Positions 33,501 to 42,645 of a stretch of 64,000 bases of DNA are shown in pieces (position 1 is the first letter of the stretch; each line of letters begins with the position of its first letter). The position numbers and the translations under genes were made by a program. The notes beneath the pieces are model-generated. The model did not search any database. It was not told the origin of the DNA and was given only the letters and a program-made list of their open reading frames with translations. Source of the DNA: Tenebrio molitor (taxonomy: Eukaryota; Arthropoda; Insecta; Coleoptera; Tenebrionidae); the NCBI RefSeq assembly GCF_963966145.1, contig NC_091047.1, positions 31,620,001 through 31,684,000 of the forward strand, read 5' to 3'.

Positions 33501-33815
33501 AATAAGCGAGCTAGATATGTGATTTTACTCCACTATAAGTCATCGTTATTCCCTGCAAAATCGCGCTTGTGTTGGTGTTAAAATTCTAAAGCACCATCTT
33601 CGATCTCGTCTACATCTGTTAGTGGCATACGGATTTCGATTAATTCAAGGTGTGTCCCATAACATTAAACATTAATTATTATTGTACCAATTGTAAAAAA
33701 ATTGAAAAATAAATTTTAGATCTACGTTGCTATAGTTATTTAGTCATTCATAACGGCCGCTCCCGCTCATAACGGACACCCTTAACGGACTCCGGCCGTT
33801 ATGAGGTTGGTTACA
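30590..33815. mobile_element. Element with GGCCGTTAT end and internal duplication, split by a long inverted-repeat element
   Basis: A block starting TTTGTCAGATTTGTTCA and containing AACTTTCCGTTGAAAATAAA occurs twice in tandem (about 30610-30780 and 30785-30897). The second copy is interrupted at 30911 and resumes after 33535. The right end carries GGCCGCTCCCGCTCATAACG and ACTCCGGCCGTTAT (33765-33815). A reverse-orientation relative is at 54916-55440. Non-coding. Confidence 0.6.
30912..33535. mobile_element. Element with long inverted arms and TAA duplication
   Basis: TAGTGGAGTAAAATC and its inverse are flanked by TAA (30909-30911, 33536-33538). Arms extend 600 bp, with partial matching further inward (31600-31720 and 32740-32860). 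The loop contains a smaller inverted-repeat unit (about 32117-32250: CTACGGTGAAGAAGT / ACTTCTTCACCTTGG). The 3-bp duplication is compatible with PIF/Harbinger. No transposase. Confidence 0.65.
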
Positions 33816-34011
33816 TGGTGACAAACAGTCCGGAAAGCCACCTTTAACAACTAGATATTACAAAAAAAAATATATCATTATGGATGACTTGGAGAAATAA
33901 GGAGCAAGGCATAAATAATTAATATTATTTAAATCCAATGCTGTTTTTAAACAAACATCAAAAATCTGTTTTTTTCAATCGAAACTGCAAATACGTCCGC
34001 TTTTAGAGGTA

Positions 34012-34220
34012 CAGTCGGTGGACAAATAAAACTGGGACAAAAATGACAATCACATAAGTCAAAATTTATAAATTTGCATCGTTTAATTATGGCTTTATCA
34101 CAAATAGGTTCACTTTGGTATGACATATTATATAGACACTGACAAATATATTGACAATTCAATGGTCTGATTTACATAGATTAAATTTTAAGTGTCCCAG
34201 TTTTATTTGTCCACCGACTG
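34012..34220. mobile_element. Tc1/mariner-type MITE
   Basis: CAGTCGGTGGACAAATAAAA and its perfect inverse TTTTATTTGTCCACCGACTG are flanked by TA (34010-34011, 34221-34222). 209 bp, non-coding. Confidence 0.85.
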
Positions 34221-34444
34221 TACACTCTGCCAAAATTTGTGAGGTTAGGTTTGAATGTTTTAAGTTTTATTTTCTTGAGGATGATATTGAACCCAACCGT
34301 AGAGGGATATGGAGGGAGCACTGCCTATGCTGGTAATGTAAAGGAAGCGGCACGTCGCGAGACTTGTGCGGAGACCTTTTATGACGCCTTTTAAAATGAT
34401 CGCCAGTACTTCGTGAAATTTCGTGACGAGGGTCGTTGGGCATC

Positions 34445-34625
34445 AGATGCTTCATAGCCGCCCCCTAGTGTCCGTTATTTTAAATAGCAGCTTCCAATTG
34501 GCTTATTCAAAACGTGCGCAGATTTTTTAAAGCTTGATTTACATCCACAAAAATTACTTGACGGCATCCGGCATCTCATTCGTTTTAACCTCGCTTCAGG
34601 AGTTTGACCACGTGTTTATGTTTGT
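34445..34625 (-). repeat. Dispersed repeat, copy 2
   Basis: Reverse-complement relative of 6385-6545, including GCCGCCCCCTAGTG, CCAATTGGCTTATTCAAAAC and TTTGACCACGTG. Divergence is clear between the copies. Confidence 0.6.
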
Positions 34626-34849
34626 TTGTTTTCCTTGGCATTTTTCGAATTGTATTACAAAATAGTTTTTTTTCAAAACTAATAAGAATGACAAATGGCA
34701 AAGAACCTGCTTCATTGTGAAACAGGCTTCGGCGTATATCGTTCTACGCAACTAGGCCACATCCCCTTTTTTTATTACTATATCTGTTGGTTGGCCCAAG
34801 TATAATTCTTTTATTGCTCACTGTTAGTGTTCGTACCCGAAACCCGAAA

Positions 34850-35139
34850 CACGGGCACAGCACTCTACTTTCAGCTCTCGAAGCGAACGGTGGTGTCTGG
34901 TTAATCGGTCGCTTTTTAGTTGAAAATGTAGTTTTCGGTGTTACGAATCTCGAGTCGTTCATTTTCTTGTGTATTGTCCCAATGTAATCAGAGCCGTGCT
35001 GCGGAAACATTCACCAGTCGCGGAGGAGATACGCGTTGGTGGATTACAGGTGCGAACATCGTGTGTCGCCGACTCGCCGACAGTTTGCGCGTTGAAATTC
35101 AGGTAGTATGATCTTACCGACAACAAGTAGTGTCTAGCA
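34850..35139 (+). other. Candidate non-coding first exon
   Basis: A GC-richer segment (GGAGGAGATACGCGTTGG, CGCCGACTCGCCGACAG) ends at a strong donor CTAGCAG|GTATGT at 35139-35140. It has no repeat signature and no convincing protein. I infer a 5' untranslated exon and CpG-rich promoter, perhaps of the gene with a coding exon at 40164. A retroelement leader is the alternative. Confidence 0.4.
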
Positions 35140-36716
35140 GGTATGTTATTTCGTTTTTTTATTCCGATAAGCTCGGGAGAAGTAAGAATTGAGTGTGGGG
35201 AAATTCTTGAGCAAACGTCGCAATAAAGTTATTCGGTAGTCGGAATCAGTTGGTCGAGCCCATTTTCAAAGTTACGAAACCGTGGGAATTCGTTGGTCGC
35301 GTCTGGGTTTAAAGTCTGAGGGGGAGATTCACGAACTTTACAAATCGTTAACGAAACGGCAAACACAATACTTCAACAATGCCTTTGCAACGCCTTATTT
35401 AGGGGTGAACAGTTAAAAATCCGGTGGGCGAGTCCATTTTCAAAGTTAGGAATATGAAGGTAGGAACGGTTAACACACCATGTTGCTTCAGCCATTTAAA
35501 TAGGGAACACGGAAAACCATTTAGGGAACGGCCATCCATTTGCCACAAGGAAAAACGTGAGCACGTGTTTGGCCGAAGTTAAGTTGTCGTTTCGGGGGCA
35601 GGTTTACCACGTTGCAATGAAAAATGGGGGCACACTAACAGGGCCGACGTGAGATCGCCGGCGTGGTCTCCGCGAGGTTTTTTCATGACGTGTGGCCTGG
35701 GCCGTGTAGCTTCTCAACCGCCCTCGGTGGACGGCCTCTGTTTCATCAGCTGTGGCGATTCGGAGGACACAAGCCGGGGCACTGTACCCTTGACGAGTTA
35801 GGTGTCGCAGGGACTTGGACGACCACGTCGCTAGGGTAGAAATTAGGAGACCGGGGGGCGAGAGCTAGGTTAACTTGGCGATCGGAAACCGCTTGTTATC
35901 AAGAAGAGCTGAGGGTAGAGGAGCGTAATATTTCCTTAGGTCGTTAGTTATTGTAATTTTGAGTCTTGTTGCACAATGTTATGTAACATGTTGTGTAACT
36001 TTGGCGATTATGGTGCGCCATCGTTTGTGGATGATTTTTGGGGGTTTTACTCATCCCATTTACAGTGTCTATGCTAGATAAATCATTTGTTTCACGGTGC
36101 CGCTTTGTTCTTGTATTACGGGTTTAGGTTCTGAGCAACCGTTGTTGTTATTTTATTTGTTGTATGTTTTCGTTCCAACAAAAAAAAAAGAACAAAAAAG
36201 GGTAACTGTTTTTTTTACCCTCTTCAAGGGGTCGGTAGACGAGTTTATTATGTTGTTATGTATTTCTAGTTGTGTCATGTAAAGTCGCATCGCTGCATTG
36301 TTTAATTTCTCATGTGATCTTGTCCCAGATCAAATAACACTGTAGATGACAACGATAATGTATTTATTCATGTATCAATAAAATAAATACAGGCGTCCTC
36401 CCACCCATTTATGCATTTTTATTTCGAAGTTTGTCCACCCTACAGGTCCACCATTTGCATCCCGAGCTAGTCTGCCGCCATTTTGTACAAAACACACACA
36501 ACGTAGGGGTTTTCCCGCTTCGATGAAGATCACGACATGGCCAATTTGTTCAATTTCGCGGGTTTCGTTCGATAATTTAAATGTTTGAATTTTGGCGGAA
36601 GAGGGGCGATGTCTGGGTTATTACACGTGATAACTTTAAATTGTCATTTAAGTAAGCAGACTCCAAATCCAAAGTTGACCCCGTGCAATCTCGACAGTTA
36701 AAGGCATTGTTAGTCC
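35140..36716. other. GC-richer unique stretch, likely intron or regulatory
   Basis: No open frame of note, no inverted repeats. It contains GC-rich blocks (35640-35900) unlike the surrounding AT-rich repeats and ends with AATAAAATAAATAC at about 36378. It may be first-intron regulatory DNA or an unrecognised non-coding RNA. Confidence 0.35.
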
Positions 36717-36923
36717 TATGGACCTTTACATTTATAAGAGATGGAAAATATGCGCGTGAGATCCGTGCATTGTGAGACCGCTACACTTATTTCCATTGGT
36801 TTAACTCGTCGAAATTATTTTACCTAACGGTCAACATCTTTGTTGTCTCATAGGACGCAGAATTCCTTTGCGCAGTGACGTCACTGTGCGACAGAGAGCA
36901 TCCTTATTTGTAAAGGTCCATTG
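36717..36923. mobile_element. Small inverted-repeat element
   Basis: TATGGACCTTTACATTTATA at the left pairs with CTTATTTGTAAAGGTCCA at the right. Non-coding; target duplication unclear. Confidence 0.5.
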
Positions 36924-36957
36924 CAACATATGTCAAGAATGGTTTTGCATGTAAGAA

Positions 36958-37640
36958 GCAAAATGCCCCCGAGGGAATGATGCCAACATTGCGATTGGAT
37001 TTCATCAACGTGACAAAGAAAATAACTTCAGTGAGTTCCCGGAAGTAATTTATAAACCAGCAGAGAAAGTTGTTACTTTCACAAAAAGAGATATAAATCT
37101 TCCTTCAACTATTCAGAACGTGGTACCAAAATACACAATCACAAAACATGAAAAAAGGGTCTAGAAGAATTGGAGTGAAGTTGGAAGGAAGTTGCATGAA
37201 GCGGATTTGACAACGAATGATGATTCTGATGAAGACATCGCTTTTGTCACAACCAAACAAACATTTATCAATTTGTCTCTGTTACTGCCGTGGAGGATAC
37301 CACCGGTACACTTGAGCGAAACTAGAATGGCTGTATACCCCAAACCACCGCAGAAGGTGTTGATAAAAGAGCTTGGTATTAACGTCAAGATGGAAAAATT
37401 TAATAAACTGAAAGATGCACAAATCAATAAGAATTGGCACGAGTTTTGCAAATTAAGTGAAGCATTGTTAAAAATATTGGCATTGATGTAGAGAAAGTTG
37501 TTGGCCGTAAGGTTCTTGATAATAAGTAAAGTAGTGATACAACTCAGAGAGGACATTATCGATAAATGCCATGAGCGTGACAAAAATAGAAGTATTGACG
37601 CATGCCACTATTTTTAGCGATTTTTGTAAAATCAATCCAG
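36958..37640 (+). pseudogene. Unrecognised protein pseudogene
   Basis: One frame runs from KCPRGNDANIAIGFHQRD through FPEVIYKPAEKVVTF and a TAG near 37160, then NWSEVGRKLHEADLTTNDDS and KMEKFNKLKDAQINKNWHEF. After a one-base shift near 37470 it continues NIGIDVEKVVGRKVLDNK. The later frame EDIIDKCHERDKNRS fits the same gene. Codon-like coherence with one stop and one shift argues for a decayed gene, perhaps of a transposon. I do not recognise the family. Confidence 0.5.
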
Positions 37641-37659
37641 AAATTTCGAGTGTTCGAAT

Positions 37660-37919
37660 GGTGGAGGGAGAAAAGACTGGACATGGCACTAATTCAAATA
37701 AGTGTACCGGCCCGCGAAAATTACAGAGTCATAAAAGGTTTCTGAATATAGACGCTAGGCCAATGGCTTCCTTCGCCTTCCTTCCAGGCGCATTGTGCTT
37801 CTTTATCTAGCGCATTGTGAACTGGGTCATAAAAGGTTGTTGCACGTGCTTTTAGAGGGTTCGGATTTTTAACATGGGAAGCATATGAAATGCCATCTCC
37901 AGTCTTTTCTCCCTCCACG
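37660..37919. mobile_element. MITE with 8-bp duplication
   Basis: GGTGGAGGGAGAAAAGACTG pairs with CAGTCTTTTCTCCCTCCACG, flanked by GTTCGAAT (37652-37659, 37920-37927). The 8-bp duplication suggests hAT or P. A GTCATAAAAGGTT block is repeated inside. Confidence 0.75.
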
Positions 37920-37949
37920 GTTCGAATAGAAACCAAGGTTTATGAGCTC

Positions 37950-38155
37950 CGTGGGGTTTATTGGGTGGTTTTTACATGGTGCACCAAATTTTTTTTATAA
38001 CTAAAATGTCTTCCACAAATTTCACAGGAGAAATTGTGAACTTTCTCTTTAATCTCATCTGGGTGAAATTTTTTTAAATGTTTTTTTTTTTCAAATTTCA
38101 TGGGTTACTAAAAGTTTTTTTGCACTTTAAGCAAACCGTAACTTTGTTTCCCGCC
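37950..38155 (-). pseudogene. C2H2 zinc-finger protein fragment
   Basis: On the minus strand MAGNKVTVCLKCKKTFSNP, a stop, then NLKKKKHLKKFHPDEI gives one C2H2 finger. FSCEICGRHFSYKKNLVHHV follows with a second Cys pair and the first His. The methionine start and two finger-like repeats are coherent, but a stop interrupts the first finger and the frame ends soon after. It could be a transposon-captured or retro-copied finger gene. Confidence 0.55.
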
Positions 38156-38775
38156 ATTTGGAGGTGATACCGCCCAGTAGCTAACTGAATGAACAATACC
38201 TAATACTTTAATAACACTAATTAAATTATCTATTATCAAGTTTTACTTACATTTAAAATAATATTGATGAATGATATTACCACAAATTCAATATTGTACG
38301 TTTTTGTTATTTGACAGACGACGTTTCACTTTTTCGACACGACAGGCATTCGGTAATCGGAACAACTCGGGATCATTTTTACCAGTACTCCCTAGACACC
38401 AGACACAAGTCTTATGTTGCGTTCAAGCAAGGAGTATAGAATAATAGGGAGGGGACATACGGCCGACCGAGTGAAGCCGCCTTAATGCGCATGTCTGCTG
38501 TTAGTACGCCCCAAGAAAGTAAATCAAATCACTTGCATTGTGATATTTAGTGTGGTTTTCTAGTTCTCATACTCTGAATATATTTGTGATGCAAAAAAAA
38601 TATATAGTGTTTTTTTTCCTGCAGTTTTATTGTTAATTCCCAACATCTCAAGTAGTGTTAACTGGGGCGTACCTCATGGGTTGCATAAAATTGCACCCGT
38701 TTCCTTCTTCTTCGCCGCTTCAATTTACCGCGCCCATAAGCTTGCGTATGTCCCCTCCCTATACTTCTATTCTAA

Positions 38776-38984
38776 AGTTGACTCAAGTTGCAAAAAACCA
38801 ATTTGGATTTGCAACAACAATTTTATGGCATTAGTCGTTTGAAATTACTTTAAAACTGCACCTATATGGGAAATATTCAATCCAAACTATGATTTTCAGG
38901 TCCCTTTGTGCCTTTATTTGGTTAAAAAATATTGAAAAAATGCTGTTGCAAATGACAAGTGTTTTTTTGCAACTTGAGTCGACT
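38776..38984. mobile_element. MITE family G, copy 3
   Basis: AGTTGACTCAAGTTGCAAAA and its inverse flank the family core (CAAACTATGATTTTC). Most diverged of the three copies; no clear duplication. Confidence 0.7.
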
Positions 38985-39239
38985 ATGGGTGCGTTTTTTT
39001 GCTCAATGGAAGAATCTGCCACTGTCAGAAGTGTCGTTTTATTGGTCGCGGAAGATTCTCTCCGAGCATCTCTCTTTTCTGCCATCAAATTAGATGGCAG
39101 AGAAAGCAGGAAAGTTGCAAGGTTGCAAAGAGTCAATAGTGCAACCGAAACGACAAAAATGATCATTTAGCCACATCCTCTGCGCAGAATCACAGCTGCC
39201 TTTTGTTTAACATGTTGTATAATATCACTTTTCTCCTAT

Positions 39240-39650
39240 CCCACCTCCACCCGGCGGCACGGCAATTTTGCCGGAGTACATACACTATTACGGATAATAC
39301 TATCAAGTAATAGTGCAGTGCTTATCAACATAATTACCGGCGTCTCGCCTCCGCATTTTGACTTTTTACTATTCCTGTTGCTGAAATTATAAATGGTAAA
39401 ATCGAAATTTTTTCTAAACACCAAAGATTTCTCATAGCAACGGAGAGTTCTAAATATTTATTAATTTTTGAATTATATGTCTGTGTTATATTGTGTGAAT
39501 TTGGAACAGCTATATCTAAAAGATATGCTTGCTTTTGTTGTTTATTTAAAATAATACTGTCTGGTCTGTTATGCTGAATGTGAATGTCAGTTAAAACTGT
39601 CCGATCAAAATATAATTTGTAATTGTCATTTTCTAAACAACTTTCTGGTT
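39240..39650 (-). pseudogene. LINE C-terminal endonuclease fragment (R2/R4-like)
   Basis: Minus-strand frame KPESCLENDNYKLYFDRTVL, then HNRPDSIILNKQQKQAYLLD, AVPNSHN and KISILPFIISATGIV. The RPD...D spacing (about 14 residues) is that of the restriction-like endonuclease at the C-terminus of R2/R4-type non-LTR retrotransposons. Only the last 100 or so residues and a GC-rich 3' tail remain, the expected outcome of 5'-truncated insertion. Likely the same family as the N-terminal pieces at 61642-63760. Confidence 0.7.
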
Positions 39651-39879
39651 TATAAAAAAAAAAAATCATATTGTTATTGCTATTATTCATGGCAAAAAAG
39701 TAAACACTTATTACTAATGAGGTTATGTGTGTCTGTGGACTGTCAAAGAGAATGCAGCAAAAAAACGTCCGATTTAGCGACTGTGGGAAGTTTCTCTTTT
39801 GGAAGAATCTCCAACTTCTAGAGATAGCAAAAAAACGCACCCTATATACTCCTTGCGTTCAAGGTGCGTTGCACGTGTA

Positions 39880-39965
39880 AATATTTTGTTTTGGTGATTT
39901 GGTGTTCAAACACTTCAAACCAGCTTCAAACGTTGAAACCGTGAGAGTGGATAAATGAAGTTGTA
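39880..39965 (+). other. Candidate untranslated first exon
   Basis: Unique sequence ending at a donor GAAGTT|GTAAGTTT near 39965, between the P-like insertion (ends 39855) and the coding exon at 40164. Exon status is inferred. Confidence 0.35.
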
Positions 39966-40163
39966 AGTTTTTTTTCCATATTTTGTCTGTTATATTTATA
40001 TATTTCATTATAACGTGTAACGGCCATAGTCGCTCACATCCACTAATTTGTTTGCTGATTGCGCATGTAAAGCGAGTAGTGCGATTTTTAGGTTATGTTA
40101 ACTTTTCACAAATTCGAAGTTTCTGCTGAACGTGTGTATTATTTATTGTGATGTATTTTACAG

Positions 40164-40301
40164 AATGAACTGTGCGGATTAACGGACTGTTGTGTGAGAT
40201 GAGTTATTCAGAATTTGGTATTTTGATGACAACAAAAGGAGACAGCAGCTTTGGAAGTCATTCGAGAACATCTGAAACAATTAGCAACTCATCAGTGATT
40301 G
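40164..40301 (+). CDS. First coding exon of an unrecognised host gene
   Basis: An acceptor TTTTACAG precedes 40164 and a strong donor GTAAGT follows 40301. ATG at 40199 opens MSYSEFGILMTTKGDSSFGS and HSRTSETISNSSVIG to the donor (103 coding bases, ending in phase 1). The Ser/Thr-rich start matches no protein I know and shows no repeat or transposon features. In-frame stops lie upstream, so this is probably the start codon. Downstream exons must lie beyond the 40-45 kb insertions or outside the window. Confidence 0.6.
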
Positions 40302-41253
40302 GTAAGTTTCTAAGTGTTTGATTGTGGCTTTCTCAGAATGTGATAAATATGTTCAGTAAGTGGGTACATATCTAATTATTGCAGGTAATTGTTGCGATAA
40401 ATATTGAAGCATATTAACAATAGATGAATTATTTCACATGTCGATTGCAATGTTTGTAACAAACTAGCCTGATTTTGTGTAATGTAATATACCTCAATTT
40501 GATTTTTAAGAATAGGAAAGATTTACTAAACTTTTTTGTGGGTGTGTGGAATGAACATTTCTTGTAATTTAACAAATTGTGTATTGGGTTGTTATTGCTG
40601 GAAGTTACATCGTCGTGTTTTGAGAGTTAAAGTACATAGTTCTATTTCTTCAGAGAGGGTGCAGGTATTTACCTGAACCATCCTTGGGTAAGAGCAAAAA
40701 TGGGGGTGCGAGTACCTGATCCCTAACGTTAACATGCCGCCCCAGTTGGAAATCTCCCAGTGATTAATAAATCTGACAAACAAGATAACAACTTTTTGTA
40801 ATAGTAACACCTTAATTCAATATTATAAAAGTAATTTCAGACCTCAGTTGAACAAGAAGAATAAGAAACTAACACACTAATCTAAAACATTTTTTTTTTC
40901 AAGATTGTACGTGAAGAGCAGAGCGCGGGCAAAACGTGGGAATTCTAAGTAATTCAGTGTACAGCGGTCCACTTTACCGAGTCCATTGGCACGCCGTACT
41001 AGCCTGACGTTTTTAATGCACTCTGTACAACTGATGAATATGTTCCAGCACACCCCCAAAAAAATTCAAGATAACACATATTTATCTCAGAATAGAGTAA
41101 AAACCTTCTGATAGAATAACCTTTATTGTTTTTGCAAACAAATACTAATGACCTGTTGCTTTAGAGCCGAAAATGAGATGATGCGATAATTTTTGTGCGA
41201 ATTGTATTTATCACGACCTTCTAAATAGTCGAGACTCTTGGCTCTCTCCGGCC
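40302..41253. other. Probable intron sequence, nothing else recognised
   Basis: Follows the donor at 40302. No further exon with both splice sites, and no paired element ends until the P element at 41254. Confidence 0.4.
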
Positions 41254-41345
41254 CATGGCCTCCTAGATCAAAAGAGACAAAGCGTCTCTTACCCGGCCCG
41301 TCGCATTCGCAAAATGTCTGTTTTTTGGATTTGACATAAAGGGGT

Positions 41346-41390
41346 CATAGACAACACAGTAAACCTTTTTTTTTTACTGTGTTGTCTATG
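41346..41390. mobile_element. 45-bp P micro-element, inverted repeats only
   Basis: CATAGACAACACAGTAAACC, a T-run and ACTGTGTTGTCTATG: two terminal repeats back to back. AAAGGGGT flanks both sides (41338-41345, 41391-41398). The termini are those of the 1.07-kb element that follows immediately. Confidence 0.8.
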
Positions 41391-41398
41391 AAAGGGGT

Positions 41399-42470
41399 CA
41401 TAGACAACACAGTAAACCTATAGAACGCAAACTCCCATAGTTTTTTGTGTCCCGACGCCATCTACTGGCTTGTGGTAGGTGCAAAATAAGACACAGCCAG
41501 CTGGATATCCTGGCTTTTTTATTTATTTTAATTTTCAAAATAATTTATTTATAAAATCAAAAGACTACATTTATTGTGAAGTTTTTATTTTCAATTGTTT
41601 TCGATACATTGCCATTGCATTTTTATAAATTTTGATTTGGTGTTTCTTTTCCTCAATTGCGACAAACAGAGATTTATGGCTTCCTCACCTTCAAAATTTT
41701 GCTCTTTATTTTGACATCGAATTTTGCATGTAACGTTTTCGGTACATTGCAGCCCGTAGTTGCAGTCCGAATTTTGGATTAACATTCTGGCTTTTTATAA
41801 TTTTGATTATGCTCAGCTTTTCTTATTTTCTTTTTGAAACTTTCACAAGAATTTATATCTTCATTACTACATAAAACAGGATTTACACAATTTACCTATA
41901 GCGCCTTCAGTAGAAATATCGTAGATCATTAGATCGGATGAAAATTCTATAAAAAATTGTTTTCAGTTAAAATAGAATTATTAATATTTTTTTACTATTA
42001 CTGGAAGTAAGTCTGGACTGGAAAAGGAGGGAAGTTGAGTCGAGGGTACGGCCACATTCAGCAATCTATTGTTCGTGCCGAAGTATTTGCTGGTAAAATG
42101 AAGTCCACACACAGTATAGCTGTTATACCTACACTTTAATAGGCTACAAAGTTGATAACTGCTTGTTACCCGTGTTTTTAATCCATTCCATAAAATGCCC
42201 AGGATATTTAATTGGATTTGAAAATCTATGGCGAGTTCCACATGGTTTAAATACCTTTGCACTCTGCAAATTCTCGTAACAGTAGATTTATTATTTATGA
42301 CTTAATATGTCAAAATATATATATATTTTTTTAATTTTGGCATAAGTCTCCGCGATTTTTATTTTTATAAAACGGCAGCGTCCCCTGACGGCTTGTGGTG
42401 GGTGCGTTTCCAAAAAAACCGATAAAATGCATAGGAGTTTGCGTTCTATAGGTTTACTGTGTTGTCTATG
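41399..42470 (-). mobile_element. Non-autonomous P element T with THAP remnant
   Basis: CATAGACAACACAGTAAACC and its inverse bound the element, with AAAGGGGT at 41391-41398 and 42471-42478. The subterminal TATAGAACGCAAACTCC on both sides matches element X. The interior carries a minus-strand THAP remnant. It inserted into the leader of the larger P element. Confidence 0.85.
42000..42260 (-). pseudogene. THAP domain remnant in element T
   Basis: Minus strand: one frame gives CGTRHRFSNPIKYPGHFMEW, another YTVCGLHFTSKYFGTNNRLL followed by NVAVPSTQLPS. Together they make the N- and C-terminal halves of a THAP finger with W, C-x2-HF and AVP boxes, separated by a frame change. A further minus frame at 41785-41591 is not recognised. 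Confidence 0.65.
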
Positions 42471-42645
42471 AAAGGGGTTGTACTGTAGGTCCATCTATTA
42501 AATTATTATGGAACATATATTTTACAAATGCAACCAACATTACACTAAATTTTGAAACCATTTGAGTCTCTGATCTACTTTGTTCATGTCAAGCCATTTG
42601 CCAATGTGGTTGTCAATTTGAAATATATATTAATAGCACAACAAA

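Larger units (their letters stand above)
38428..39855. mobile_element. P-like insertion with 8-bp duplication, composite interior
   Basis: CAAGGAGTATA at the left and TATACTCCTTG at the right are flanked by CGTTCAAG (38420-38427, 39856-39863). The interior holds inverted copies of GGGAGGGGACATACG (38455, 38745), MITE family G (38776-38984), GGTGCGTTTTTTTGCT arms and a reverse-oriented LINE 3' fragment. CA/TG ends and 8-bp duplication fit the P superfamily. It lies just upstream of a probable first exon. Confidence 0.7.

Noticed and set aside
34744..35010. Overlapping plus and minus frames of 66-88 codons
   Set aside because: No domain and no start context; the segment is better explained as an untranslated GC-rich exon or promoter.
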